This document shows positions 12,510 through 24,310 of a stretch of 64,000 bases of DNA, one piece after another. This stretch comes from Owenia fusiformis (taxonomy: Eukaryota > Annelida > Polychaeta > Sabellida > Oweniidae). The stretch spans positions 23,751,936-23,815,935 of the forward strand of contig CAIIXF020000006.1 of the NCBI GenBank assembly GCA_903813345.2, given 5' to 3'. The position numbers were made by a program, and so were the translations under genes. A model generated the notes under the pieces. It did no database searches. It was not told the DNA's origin and saw only the letters and a list, made by a program, of their open reading frames with translations. How positions within the stretch are numbered: the stretch's first letter is position 1; every line of letters starts with the position of its first letter.

Positions 12510-14554
12510 TATTTTTTTAACTAAATGATTGTTCTTTGATATTACGCAGAAAAAAACAATTTTTATTTACATAAACTTTATATTAGAGCTTAAAAATGTA
12601 AAAACAATATATGTCAACATATTGCGTTTTGGAGCGATGTGCAGGTTTAACTTTAACTCTTTTTTATTGATTATTCACAATAATTGTAACTATGGTCACA
12701 TATATCTGAAACAGTTCATAGAGTAAACAATGTAAAATGACACCAATTGTCATTTGTTACAGACACCGACCCCCGAACACGTGGAATTACAAAATAATAG
12801 ACTGTTTTTGCCAAACACACTTGCAAAATATGTCACTTTAATGACCGAGGAAAACATACTTTTGGCAAAAACGTATTTCAAATGTTTGAAAGAAGAAAAC
12901 TATATACTGTAAATGAGTAGTGCAATGATAAATGTAACTTTATTCATCTATATCTGCTACATACATGTACCTAGTGAAATCTGTATATTGATAAGTATGT
13001 ATAAAGTCTCTAGTCTCTCGTAAGCCGGAAACGGCTGGGCATATTCTAAAGCTTTTATTTTAAAAAAACATTAAACATATAGTATGAGACTTTCATAAAC
13101 TATTTTACTACTACTTACTATTATAATACTACAGTGTACTTACGTAATCCCGTTTCGTGTGTTATAATACTGTATGTTTGTATGACGAATAGCAAGACTT
13201 TCTGAAAATAATTAATCTTAAAAGATATTTAGCTCTTAATTTATTGTTATGATGTCAATGTATCGTTTGTATTAGATGATAATGCAAAAAAAAACAATTA
13301 TACATCGAAAAAGTCATTTTTCTGTGAATGTTCTCAGTAATTTCCCGGGAAACTATTCGGTTCTTATATACCAAACGTCTATCTTAGTAATCCATTGTTT
13401 ATTTAATTTTGTGCTTTCCATTGAACTTATATTTTAAAACATAACCACCACTAAATTATCCCCAAGGGCTTATATTTGCAAAACTACGTGGTAAACAGTT
13501 GAAGCCCCGCTCCATTGAACAGTTTAAAATCAGTTTATCATTTGAATTTTCAAATGAATATTACTCAGGAAAACAGTATGATTGTTGTATATCAGATACT
13601 TATGTACACTATTAGCAATTGTTTAAGTGTTATTTATGAGGGTAATACGTTCATTTATTTGTGTGAACTAATATAATGAGTTCAAATATGTTATGTTTTT
13701 TTTATTTACAAAATGTATTTATTTATTGATTTTATATTGTATCATAACATTATATTGATTTAGCAATGTCCTGTCTCAACTGTTATATATTTACTGACCG
13801 ATTAAAGAGCGTAGATGAGTGTATACTTATCGTATCGATGCAGTCATCAGTATACATGTAGAAGGTTTAGAGTGCTTAAATATTCATTTAAGATAGCTCA
13901 GTTACAAGCGTATCTTGATTCACAAGGTGTCGGTTGCTCCAACTTTGAACAGCCTGTGTGTTATAACACCTTGGGAGTCGAAGATATTTCAAACGTGAAC
14001 TTGTTCCAAACTCCGTCTGAAAACTCATTTCGACAGGGACGTGCACTTTAAAACCAGCCATGCTAGTGCGAAGACTGAAATAGCATTATCTCGCGTTTGC
14101 TATTGCGTGTGATAGATTGAGCTGGCTTGTACGTTGTCATATTAATTATTATGGGTGGCAAGATATCGCGTCTGTATATTTGAAGAACTTTCTGTAAGTA
14201 GTATATTTTCACATTTCCTGTTTAATTTGCCAATGTTTACAAAAGCTATCCTCCAGTTGGAATGATTATAATTGTTACGGCGGTCGCTACCTCGGGTAAT
14301 ACCTCGGGTACGATTTGCCAAACCTCGGCAAAAACGCCATTGAACTGTTGTCTATGGACAGCTATACACTGTAGATGATAGGATACGTCATGCTTGAAGC
14401 GAAACGTCGGTGATTGACAACAAAATACTTTCCAGCCTTCAACATTTGTGGTTATTTTATCATAAATGCAAACCGCCAAGAATATTTTAGGGAAAATGTA
14501 AGGGACTATCCATCCCCTTTCTAGGGGCACTCCAACCCTCCAACCTTCCTCACA
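12510..14554. other. Intergenic, no gene supported
   Basis: AT-rich, with scattered short frames. The 78-codon frame at 13,815-14,051 (+) has non-random composition but no recognisable motif or splice context. The 94-codon frame at 14,246-14,530 (-) would fall in the 3' UTR of the membrane protein gene to its right. Confidence 0.4.
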
Positions 14555-15182
14555 TCAGAATTCCCTGTCTAATGGATTTGATTTTTTCGCTGTGCTAGTA
14601 TCGCTTTTCCTGCCATCGCTACAGAGATCATAGACAAACACTGCTATTAGAGTTAGGACGATGAACAATCCACACAGAATGGCTGCCAAATCTTTAACTT
14701 TGATATTTGTGCCACTCACAGCTGCCTCTAAAATCAAATAAAATACAATCAATACTGAGTCGAATTTGTGTTTTTGATGTACTCGTTTAATAAGTATGCC
14801 TTTGAAGGCTTCTTTTCTTCTCTATTTTTCGCCCTACACTCCCCTCAAAAGTTTGACAAACGTAGTCAAATATTAGATTACGTATCAAGGCTTGTAAATG
14901 TTTGGCGACTTTTGAGGGACAAGATTAAAATTTCAAATACAGGTTACACAAAACCACTAAAGATGATAAAACGTATCAATCAATCGATCGATCATCCATC
15001 AATCATTAGAAATAATTAGAGTAAATAGATCTATCTATGATCCTTAAAAGTAATATTTTCATGAACATTACAAAAAGGTATTTTGTGAATGACGAATAAA
15101 TAAAATAAAATATACGTATGTTTAAAGAGAGTCCGTTACCTAAACCCGAGTCTGCAATGTTACTGATGGTCGTTGTATCCAT
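14555..15182 (-). CDS. 71-residue single-pass membrane protein
   Basis: Two exons in matching phase: 15,140-15,182 (ATG at 15,180-15,182, donor g|gtaacg) and 14,555-14,727 (acceptor ttttag, stop TGA). There is a short polar N-terminus (MDTTTISNIADSG...), then one hydrophobic segment (AAILCGLFIVLTLIAVFVY, about residues 30-48), then a short Lys/Ser/Asp-rich tail ending DREF. There is no signal peptide, so it would insert by its own transmembrane segment. A 'cag' acceptor just before the ATG suggests a 5' UTR exon upstream. An alternative reading is the last two exons of a longer type I receptor gene. Family not recognised. Confidence 0.5.
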
Positions 15183-15371
15183 ATTGTCTCTTACTGTTTT
15201 ACAGAACTAAATACATCGGCTACACATCATGTACATTTATCTAAACAATGTAACTAACTTTAATATATTGTAATATATATCCAAATCCACTGTCTGAAGT
15301 TTGTAAAATACACGCACAGGATATCTCGCAGCACAGACCAATATAAAACGTTACGTTTAATACACTAATTA

Positions 15372-15784
15372 TACAGGGTGTTCCAGAGTGAGAGAAACTT
15401 ACTTTTCGTTGTTTGTAGTGCGGTGGTATAATCTTTGAATGCAATTGTAGCTTGTAAGTATATACATGAAACGGACAGTGTTGTTATATTCCTATTGACT
15501 CTCATAATGATTAAATGGAAGTTTAATGAAGGAAAATGGCGAAAACCAGATTACCATTTCTTAATGTCTTTTTGACAAACGGTAAATAACGGATCGAATA
15601 TACTTATTTTGAACCAATCAGTATTACATTACCATACCAGTGAAACTGTCTTGGTACGGTATATCGAATGCTTAAATCGGTAATTCAGTTCAAACAATCG
15701 CATTTTCTGAGAGAGAGTACGTATATCAAAAGGTTTTGTACAGTATATGTTATTCACATTCGCATAAAATGGAACACCCTGTAC
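15372..15784. mobile_element. Mariner-type TIR element of about 410 bp
   Basis: The ends are 'tacagggtgttcca' on the left and its inverse 'tggaacaccctgta' on the right, with TA at each junction as expected for Tc1/mariner insertion. No transposase frame inside, so it is a MITE. The termini resemble those of the element at 52.95 kb. Confidence 0.7.
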
Positions 15785-15789
15785 ATATA

Positions 15790-16950
15790 TTGATAAATCA
15801 TATTCAGAATAAATCCTGGTTTAAATGTAAGATCTTTTAGGCTTGTTATGACTCCAGGAAACAACCGGTTGGACAAGCCAATACCTCGCCAAATACTATT
15901 AATGGCGATATTTATCTTTCTCGGTTTTGTTGTATTTGATGTCAATACATGCAATTAAACAATTTGTTTGGACGATAAACATAATCATTTATACAACAAC
16001 TTATTATTTGCATGTTAGCATTAAATAAATTGGTTTAAGAGAGGACTTTTCATATCGATGCCTTCAAAATCTCTGTTTCAAAGTTTTTCAGTGAAAGCGA
16101 AGTTATGAGGAATTTGTGAATTTATGAATCTGGTACACAACGGTGCTATTGCATATTCGTTTACCAGGTTGATTGTCCAGACAGGTGTTATAATCTGGCG
16201 CACACGCGCGCTCTGTCTTTCTTCACTATTATAACATTTATGAGGAAAAACATCAAAGTTAACAAATGAGAATTTGCAAATTTGAGTAGCGTATAGATCT
16301 AAAATTTATGTGAGGGCAAAATATTTTTCCCTTGGGACCCAATCTGGAGAATTTACCCCCCCCCCCTTATAAAATGAGGTTAATCAGTTCTTACGCTCCA
16401 AAAATGAAAAATGATCCCCCTCCCACAAACGCATTCTCCCAGATAAAGATAAGCAGCTATTCAGTTAAAAATATATTGTGTGTGAAAATCTTGAAACTTG
16501 GAAATCAACCTACTGCGCCACATTGACCAAATAAGGCGATGACATCCTGTGTTAACTGTTTTTTAAGTCGTAAAAGAAAACAATTAAGCGGATAAAATGC
16601 AGATAAGACGCTTGACTAGTAATCTCCTCGTAGAACAACACCGCGTCCATAGGCGGCAAAGGTAGGTTGGGAATGATATTATTTAAAGTTGGACTAAAAA
16701 ACTATTTTTGCATTAAATTGTTGTCAATCAGTCAACATTACATAAAGGACTGTGTTTCTTTATAGAGTGTTTTCAATAATTGATTTAAGAGGAAAACATT
16801 GTTGAATTCAGTTCACCATATCGATACCAATCCTTTACGATAATTGATATTTTTTTGATTCCATGAATTCTGCTATTCTAACACATCCTGTGCCATGTGT
16901 ATTGATATCAACGACATTATTTGTGTGCTATCGTCAGATCGTGATGTCAA
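15790..16950. other. Intergenic, nothing recognised
   Basis: AT-rich, with a C homopolymer near 16,356-16,367. No supported gene. Confidence 0.4.
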
Positions 16951-16957
16951 CACTATA

Positions 16958-17575
16958 AGTTATTGAATGATTTGAAGTGCAATACAGGATATATTCTCCT
17001 CGAGAAATTCCGTATTGGAACGAGACGTAGTCGAGTGCCAATACAGAATATCGAGACAGAATATATCCTGTATTGCACTTCAAATCATTCAATAACGTTT
17101 TTTTCGTGTGGTCCTCTGTATTGCTACTGAGATTGTCCCCTCCGTACCAATATTTTCTGTATTGCGACGGAGATGATCAACGGGGACAACCTCAGTAGCA
17201 ATACAAATTTGTACAGCACAAGAACTGACCAATCAGAGGGCTTCGTTTTACAGATCATACGATAATATAAGTTATTGGATAATTTGAAGTGCAATACAGA
17301 ATATATTCTGCTCGAGAAATTCTGTATTGTAACGAGACGAAGTTGAGTGCCAATACAGAATATCGAGACAGAATATATCCTGTATTGCACTTCAAATCAT
17401 TCAATAACGTTTTTATCGTGTGATCCTCTGTATTGCTACTGAGATTGTCCTCTCCGTACCAATATTTTCTGTATTGCGACGGAGATGACCAGCGGGGACA
17501 ATCTCAGTAGCAATACAGATTGGTACAGCACAAGAACTGACCAATCAGAGGGCTTCATTTTACAGATCATACGAT
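16958..17575. mobile_element. Foldback element, two tandem copies (copies 2 and 3)
   Basis: Two units (about 16,958-17,265 and 17,266-17,575) each repeat the architecture at 10.7 kb. The first hairpin has 'tgaagtgcaatacag' arms, the second has 'gagattgtcc' arms, and the unit ends 'gaccaatcagagggcttc'. The two units differ by scattered substitutions. The 88-codon minus frame at 17,124-17,390 is a shadow. Confidence 0.75.
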
Positions 17576-17579
17576 AAAA

Positions 17580-18940
17580 CTGTTTACCATGACCATGCGA
17601 TATATATTAAATTGCTTATTATTTCTTAAAAACGGCTTTAATGGTGATTTTTTGTCAAAAATCATTTTGCTGTGAAAACTCGGATAACATAACAAAGTCC
17701 ATCTTATTTTCTAACAGGTTAATAAAATATGTTTCCGACCATCTCTCAAAAGGGGTTGTTTGATATGTCGTACTCATTAATAAATAACACGTCTTATAAT
17801 GTCCATATGTTTTTCATCCTCCAACATATTCGAATTCAATTTACTAAATATATAAGCACGAGTGCCAAAGGGAAAGGACTCATCAAATTTCGCTGGCATC
17901 AATACACACGACGCAGACTTTAGTAGAACAAATGATTTTGAAATGACTTATCATTATTATCAGGAAAGTTAATCATTAATAAACACCTTTAATTATTGGG
18001 TTGTTTTGGCTTATATTACAAGCCAATGAGGTGTGTATTAATGATTAACTCAAAGTCTGTTTGGGACTATATCATTGGATTACTATGGGAAATTCCTCAA
18101 AGAGAACATTCTTGGGATTAAGGAAGGGGTACCATTTACACAATTTGAGAAATTATTGGCATACATGAAACCTATTTAAAACAGCATTAATATTATTTAA
18201 AAGTGATCGTAATAACGATTCCCAGCCCTCTGAGGTTTGAAACATAACAATACCTGGGTGTTAATCAATAGATAATCCTTGAAAATGAGAAATATTTTTT
18301 AGGATTATATGGTGCAATATTTTAGTCAAAAAATGTTTTAAAGTGTATTGATGTTTTTTAGATGAAAAAAACACAAGCAAACTGCGTAAAAAAAGCTCCC
18401 CAGATTCATTCTACAAACAGCTGGCGGTTCTTTGAGAATATGATGGATTTGGACCATAAGCTAAATGACGATATAAATGATTTCTAAATAAAGAGGGCAG
18501 GTCGATCAATCATCAGAGTTAATTCATACTTCTCTTTAGAGAAAGGTTTATAAAATAAATGCTACAACTGCCATCTTTATATTGGCCCAAAACCTATGAT
18601 TTACAAGAACGTCAGTACTGAGTCGTAAATCGTGAATGAAAACAGCTTATTTGGTATCATTTGATTGCGACCATGGTATTAAAATAGCATTTACGTCAGT
18701 AGGATTTGACATACAATCCCCTTCATTAGTTTGGCAACCTTAGCTCCCTCATTGAACTAAGGCACCTTGCATCCGAGATCTTATTAGTCCCTCTCTTATG
18801 TAATGGCGGATTAATCTCACCTTTGGTAAATGTCTCAGATAATCCCTAAGCGGATCGTGAAGATATTCTGCCACACTAGAATCGTCCACTAGCTAGTATT
18901 ATCTCCGCCAAAAGTTTTGGAAGAGACCTATTAAGGTTCA
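17580..18940. other. Intergenic or long intron, nothing recognised
   Basis: If the GalNAc-transferase-like gene is intact, its next exons should lie here on the minus strand. I could not find the DxH or WGGEN-type motifs. Near 18,715-18,780 is a copy of the dispersed 'agtttggcaacc' repeat end. Confidence 0.4.
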
Positions 18941-18944
18941 CCAT

Positions 18945-19559
18945 TACATGGAGAGTGGTTCAAAATAAAATGGTATAATTACACTGGCCCTGGGCAAATC
19001 ATCAATATTAAATTGAAGCTTTTGACATTCTTCGGGCCTTGTATAGGGGTCTATCCTATCTAATGACGAGATACTGTCACTCAATGTAGCAATCAAGTTA
19101 TACTTTGCATCAGAGGGTCTTTCGATGGATTTAAACAACGTTTTTTGGAATCCCTGTTACCGTATGCCTATATTTTGGCCAGTCCTCGTGACTCGCATTG
19201 GAGGCCAGTATCAATCCTTCTAGGTCTTCAAGGTGTTATTTAGGAGGAGCAGTTGGTAGATGAGCTGAAGCTGTTGTTTTGGGTGGGCTGTGGTTATTAA
19301 TTGCTTAAAGGGCTTGACGTGTTCTCAGGGGAATAATAGGCTTGTAATTCGCTGAAATTTCTCTAGTAATACCAATTATAGGTTTGTGTTTAGGGTTGGC
19401 GTTATATCCATGTTTTCCGAGTTTCTCATTTCGTATTTGGTTGATAAAGGCCCCGCGGTCCTCTGTTTTCTCATCACAGATCATGAAGTAGACGGTGGTT
19501 ATAAAAGAGAGAACGAGTAGCCTCAGGCACCACCTCCGCATCGACCTTGGCCACGTCAT
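18945..19559 (-). pseudogene. Polypeptide GalNAc-transferase-like 5' fragment
   Basis: Two pieces on the minus strand. The piece starting at 19,559 encodes a short basic N-terminus and a hydrophobic anchor (LRLLVLSFITTVYFMIC), the layout of a Golgi type II glycosyltransferase. The second, from an acceptor at 19,154 (taacag|GGATTC), encodes GFQKTLF, then a Ser/Asp/Arg-rich stretch, P-x-x-C, then LPRASVIIPFYFEPLSM. In ppGalNAc-transferases the catalytic domain begins with this order: a GF/GW-x-K-x-x-F segment, SD-x-I-x-x-x-R, R-x-x-x-C, then LP-x-x-SVII-x-F-x-x-E. A donor (at|gtaatg) follows at once. The two pieces do not join in frame with simple splice sites, and no downstream catalytic exons were found, so it is either a truncated pseudogene or a gene with missed exons. 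Confidence 0.55.
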
Positions 19560-21040
19560 TCTTAAGTCTAACTAGACGGAAATGTGCGTAATTGTTATAT
19601 CTCATTTCTGATGTGCTATAACTATTGCATCGTTTTTGTTCGTATCAATGATATTAACTGTGTTATTTTAACAATAACAATAGATAATCATCATCAATAG
19701 GTTTATTTTATGAATAATGTTTTTTAAATAATCGATCAATCGTCATGATATTTTCCAGCTTGTCAATTGATGCAATGTTTGTGAGGAAACATGTAGGTCC
19801 TCTGTGTGCAATGTTTTGTCTCCACCCCTGTTCTTGAATAAAGCAAATGTTTATTTGACAAGTTTAAGCATAGTTTTGCAACCACTGGGGTAAATGTTAC
19901 TCGAGTCTCTAGCTTACAGCTAGACGAAACTTCATTGATTTCGTATGTACTGTGCTACACGCACCTACACGCACCTAGAACTCATTTTTAATAAATTTTA
20001 TAAATATTTTTAAGAATATTAATCATATTTAGGATGAAGCGTTGCTTGTCTGGATTTAGATATTTCAAAATTTCATTTCGGAGTTTGACACAAGGTGAAA
20101 TTTTCTCGCTGTAGCTAAAAATGGCTTCCGGTTCTGGACGTGAATAACATTTGAAATTATTCTCGCTTAAAGAAATCAAATATAACAATAGATTCAGACG
20201 GGGATGTGAGCTGATGTTCTTCAAATCTATACATAAAGGTATATTTCATATTATTATGCCATATTTACTGTGCGTGTGACACAATGATTTACAATATTCA
20301 TAATACTAAGGCAGCTCAATCTTCCTCCTCAAAGCCGGAATATAGAGAAGGCTTTGGACCGAAGTAAGGTAAATGGGTTTTCTAGCAACACATCAAAATA
20401 TATGAGGATTCAAAAGTGTTGAAATTGAATATTTTAACAGTTCAAGACCGCTGTATATTATTGATTAAAGGTTCTTAGTACGAGTGTAGTTGAAATTTTT
20501 AGTGGCCTAGTTATTTTCAAATTTTGTTGATAAAATTTACAATCGTGCATATCGAGAATGTTATTTTTAGAGCATTGGAACATGCAATAGAACAAAACAA
20601 ATCTACTTAAGTAGAATAAGACAAACAATTTATTTAAATCTAGAGATAGATTCAGCGGAGACCACAGCTTATTTGTGAATGAACTGTGAATCAAAATTAT
20701 TCAAGGCTATCCTTGTGACTGTCCAGCAGACTTATAGATAAATTATTAAAAAAACTGTAAGAGAACAAATTGTGCTTTATAACACATACTGCTGTAGTAA
20801 TGTGGTAATGAAAATTCATGGTAATGAATAATTAATATTCCTCACTCAATGGACGACCATGTTCCAAAAGGTTTGGTTGTTTGAAATTTCTCGACAGACA
20901 TAGATAATGACGCAAGCAAAGATATCATATTTTATGAAATAAGTTATGCACAACCATCATACAGTTATTTGATATTTTAGATCAATGCCTATTTAGCCAA
21001 AAAGATTGGTGCATTATACAATTTATACATGTCATAACGT
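19560..21040. other. Intergenic, no gene supported
   Basis: AT-rich sequence with only short frames and no motif. It lies downstream of gene A's 3' end. Confidence 0.4.
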
Positions 21041-21046
21041 TCCTAC

Positions 21047-21921
21047 AAAGTTTATGTTTTGCTGTTCTTTTTGAAATATTGGGCCTGAGAAATATAAATT
21101 TTCATAATTTGGGCCTACATGTATGCTTGGTGTCAGTAAGGTCCACCAGACGCTACATAGATGGGAGACTATAATCCCTGAAACTAAGTAAAATGCGTAC
21201 ACTAAAAAATTATGAATGTGAACGTTTACTACTGATTGTTCAAAATAAAGCCTGTTTCTAATCAAAATTTAATTGTAAAATGTCCCATGCTAACATATAG
21301 CATAATAGCAGATTTTATGATACATTTTGTCATCCTATAAAGTTTATATTTTGCTGTTCTTTTTGAAATATTGGGCCTGAGAAATATAAATGTTCATAAT
21401 TTGGGCCTACATGTATGCTTGGTGTCAGTAAGGTCCACCAGAGGCTACATAGATGGGAGACTATAATCCCTGAAACTAAGTAAAATGCGTACACTAAAAA
21501 ATTATGAATGTGAACGTTTACTACTGATTGTTCAAAATAAAGCCTGTTTCTAATCAAAATTTAATTGTAAAATGTCCCATGCTAACATATAGCATAATAG
21601 CAGATTTTATGATACATTTTGTCATCCTATAAAGTTTATATTTTGCTGTTCTTTTTGAAATATTGGGCATGAGAAATATAAATGTTCATAATTTGGGCCT
21701 ACATGTATGCTTGGTGTCAGTAAGGTCCACCAGAGGCTACATAGATGGGAGACTATAATCCCTGAAACAAAGTAAATGCGTACACTAAAAAATTGTGAAT
21801 GTGAACGTTTACTACTGATTGTTCAAAATAAAGCCTGTTTCTAATCAAAATTTAATTGTAAAATGTCCCAGCTAACATATAGCATTATAGCAGATTTTAT
21901 GATACATTTTGTCATCCTAAC
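21047..21921. repeat. Three tandem copies of a 292-bp unit
   Basis: The landmark 'aaagttta(t)attttgctgttc' starts at 21,047, 21,339 and 21,631, giving a 292-bp period. Copies differ by very few substitutions and small deletions in the third, so the amplification is recent. It lies immediately 3' of gene A and may overlap its 3' UTR. The near-identical 75-77-codon minus frames inside are repeat shadows. Confidence 0.9.
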
Positions 21922-21967
21922 CCTGTTCCTTCCCGATTCAGATCATTGTAAATCCAATATCCTGTAT

Positions 21968-24310
21968 TTATGGAGGTGACACTTCTGAAAAAAATCAAAA
22001 AATTAACATTTAATAATGACTATATATAAAAAAATCAATAACCTCTAGGAACCAGATAGACCATTAAGATATAATAAATAAGACTCTACGGGAGGCGAAC
22101 AATCCGAAAAAACAAGCATTCAACGTTTTTCTTACCGATGTCTAAACCTGTGAAAAGTGACGTTACAGCCCCTATTGCAGCATCACAGCCACCGACGATA
22201 GTCCCTCCAGCAGGCGTAACACTCAAAGTTGCGGAACTTGAAGAAACGGCACAGGAAATATTGATTTCAATGGTTAAACTGCAGCCAGTACAAATTGTGG
22301 AAAGTGCCGTTTGTACACCTGTTGTAATTACGGATTCGCTAAGTGCTTGACATGCCGTAAATCCTACCGCACCATCTACCACAAATTTGGCCGTACACGC
22401 TTGGCCCACTGTATCTGAAAGAAAAGTATATATTGACTTAAAATGCGATATTAGCCTTTCTATATGAAAATATAACGATAGGCTGACTTTCATCTATGTT
22501 TTCAAAAATAGCACTTCTTATCCTCGATGTCGTAAAAATGAAACAAAAATCTGTAAAATGCATCTACAATTTACAAAATGAAATCATATTATTTTACAAG
22601 GTGTTTGAACATGTTCATGTATGTATCTGGTCATACGTACCGGTTACTTCATCAGCAGTGAGGCTCAAGGTGAATGCGCTGTACAAATCGGGAAGCACAA
22701 TAGTGGAGAAGACTGTCTCTAAGAAGTATGTTTCTAAGATTGCAATCTCATTTGCGACGTTTCCATGAATAGTCAAATCTAATTGGATCATGCTGCCATC
22801 ACCAGCGGCTGAACATTCACCAAGAGAAACGCCTAGAAAATACAATTAACAGCACTGATTAGTAGCTCTACATAGATGTGAGACAGAAAGATGTGCCAAA
22901 TATCAGAATGAACGTAATCTCCTACATTTTCCCTCCAATATCCTCACGTTACCGCAAATTGCATCCCTCAAGATCAGTCATGTTTCAAAGCAGATCATGT
23001 AATGCAATGAAATACTTTTGGGCCAAGGATGGCAAATTCCTGATACGCATGCTTAAACTGACTTACTCATAATGTTGCAGAATCCAGCACACTTGTCAAT
23101 AACATCACTGTAGGGCAAAGCGGTGCTTACAGCAGTTCGCAGAGCCAACTGGAATGCCGTAAGTTGAGCCTCTCCCAGACAGCTTTCTGTGCTTTTAAGG
23201 TAAACCGTGATCACCTTCTCGGTGGGACTTACTCCGAAGGGGGATATGAAGATCAGGTCAAGAGAGAATGCCGACATGATTGTAAAGTAATTATCACGGA
23301 GATCTTGCTGCATACTGATTGATACATCGTTCGCCTTCTTTTGTTCAAATGCCATCACGGTGACGTCAATAACGACCTCAGTGGCGCCATCGACGCATGA
23401 TTCTAACTCTAATGAGAGACGGCATCCTTTACATAATGAACTGATCAATCTGGTTTTAAGAGTTGGGATAACTGTATTGTCAAGTGTGCATGAATCAATA
23501 GCAATCTTGAGTTTAAAACCTGCAGCTGCGTCGGGGCAATCTCTAAAATGAAAAAAAAATCGTATAACAGTCGTAGTATGTATTAGAACAGGCAGGCAAG
23601 TATATATATCTATATATATATAGTGCAAACCTTTGACTTATCTTCAAAGTAAATGCATACTATCACTGGTACTCACATGTAACGCTGACGATACGTCAGC
23701 GTAACAAGATTGAAGAACTTCCGGGTTTCGTTTTCGGTAAGATATTTTTTTGTCGATTCTACACCACTTATAAGTCAAGTTGTGGACAATAAAGTGGTGT
23801 AGAATCGAGAAATTAAAAATATCTTACCGAAAACGAAGACCGGGAGTTCTTCCATCTTGTTACGCTGACGTATCGTCAGCGTAACTTGGTGAGTACCAGT
23901 GACTATTTAAAATTATAAAGATCAGGCGATTCGATTTCATAACTTACTCGTGTGCAAGGTATCCAACAGAGACTGCATTAAACAATGGAAGAGAATCGAA
24001 CCCTGCAACAACTGTGTCACTTATGGCAGCCTGAACAGTTGTGTAAATCAGACCCTTGACTGTATCAAAGTGCTCGCTCGGTATGGAGTCGGTGATGGGA
24101 ACTCTGATCATTAATACGTTTACGTCATCATCACAAGTCACACTCATTTCTCCAAGTGTGAATTCTATATTTACGACTGGTATAGTGCCTTCAAATCCGC
24201 TCTTCAATCCATTCAATGTGGTAGTTATCAACCCCAATGCTGTGTCGCCAGGGCAACTTGCCATGTTTAGTCTCACAGTCAGGTAAAGAGGTCCACTGAT
24301 ATCACAAGGA
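21968..24310 (-). other. Gene A: C-terminal array of unknown Cys domains
   Basis: Exons 23,948-24,310, 23,067-23,542, 22,641-22,832, 22,136-22,414 and a 17-nt terminal exon. I read four copies: TVRLNMASCPGDTA...; KLKIAIDSCTLDNT...CKGCRLSLELESC; VITVYLKSTESCLGEA...CAGFC...; and KFVVDGAVGFTACQAL...CTGCSLTIEINISC. The pattern is strand, Cys, amphipathic helix, C-x2-C (or C-x-GDC), strand, Cys, strand, helix. These copies lack the polybasic loop of the N-terminal copies. The protein ends a few residues later (EVSPP) with no membrane anchor. Confidence 0.7.

Noticed and set aside
13815-14051. 78-codon plus frame
   Set aside because: No recognisable domain, signal peptide or splice partner; insufficient to call a gene.
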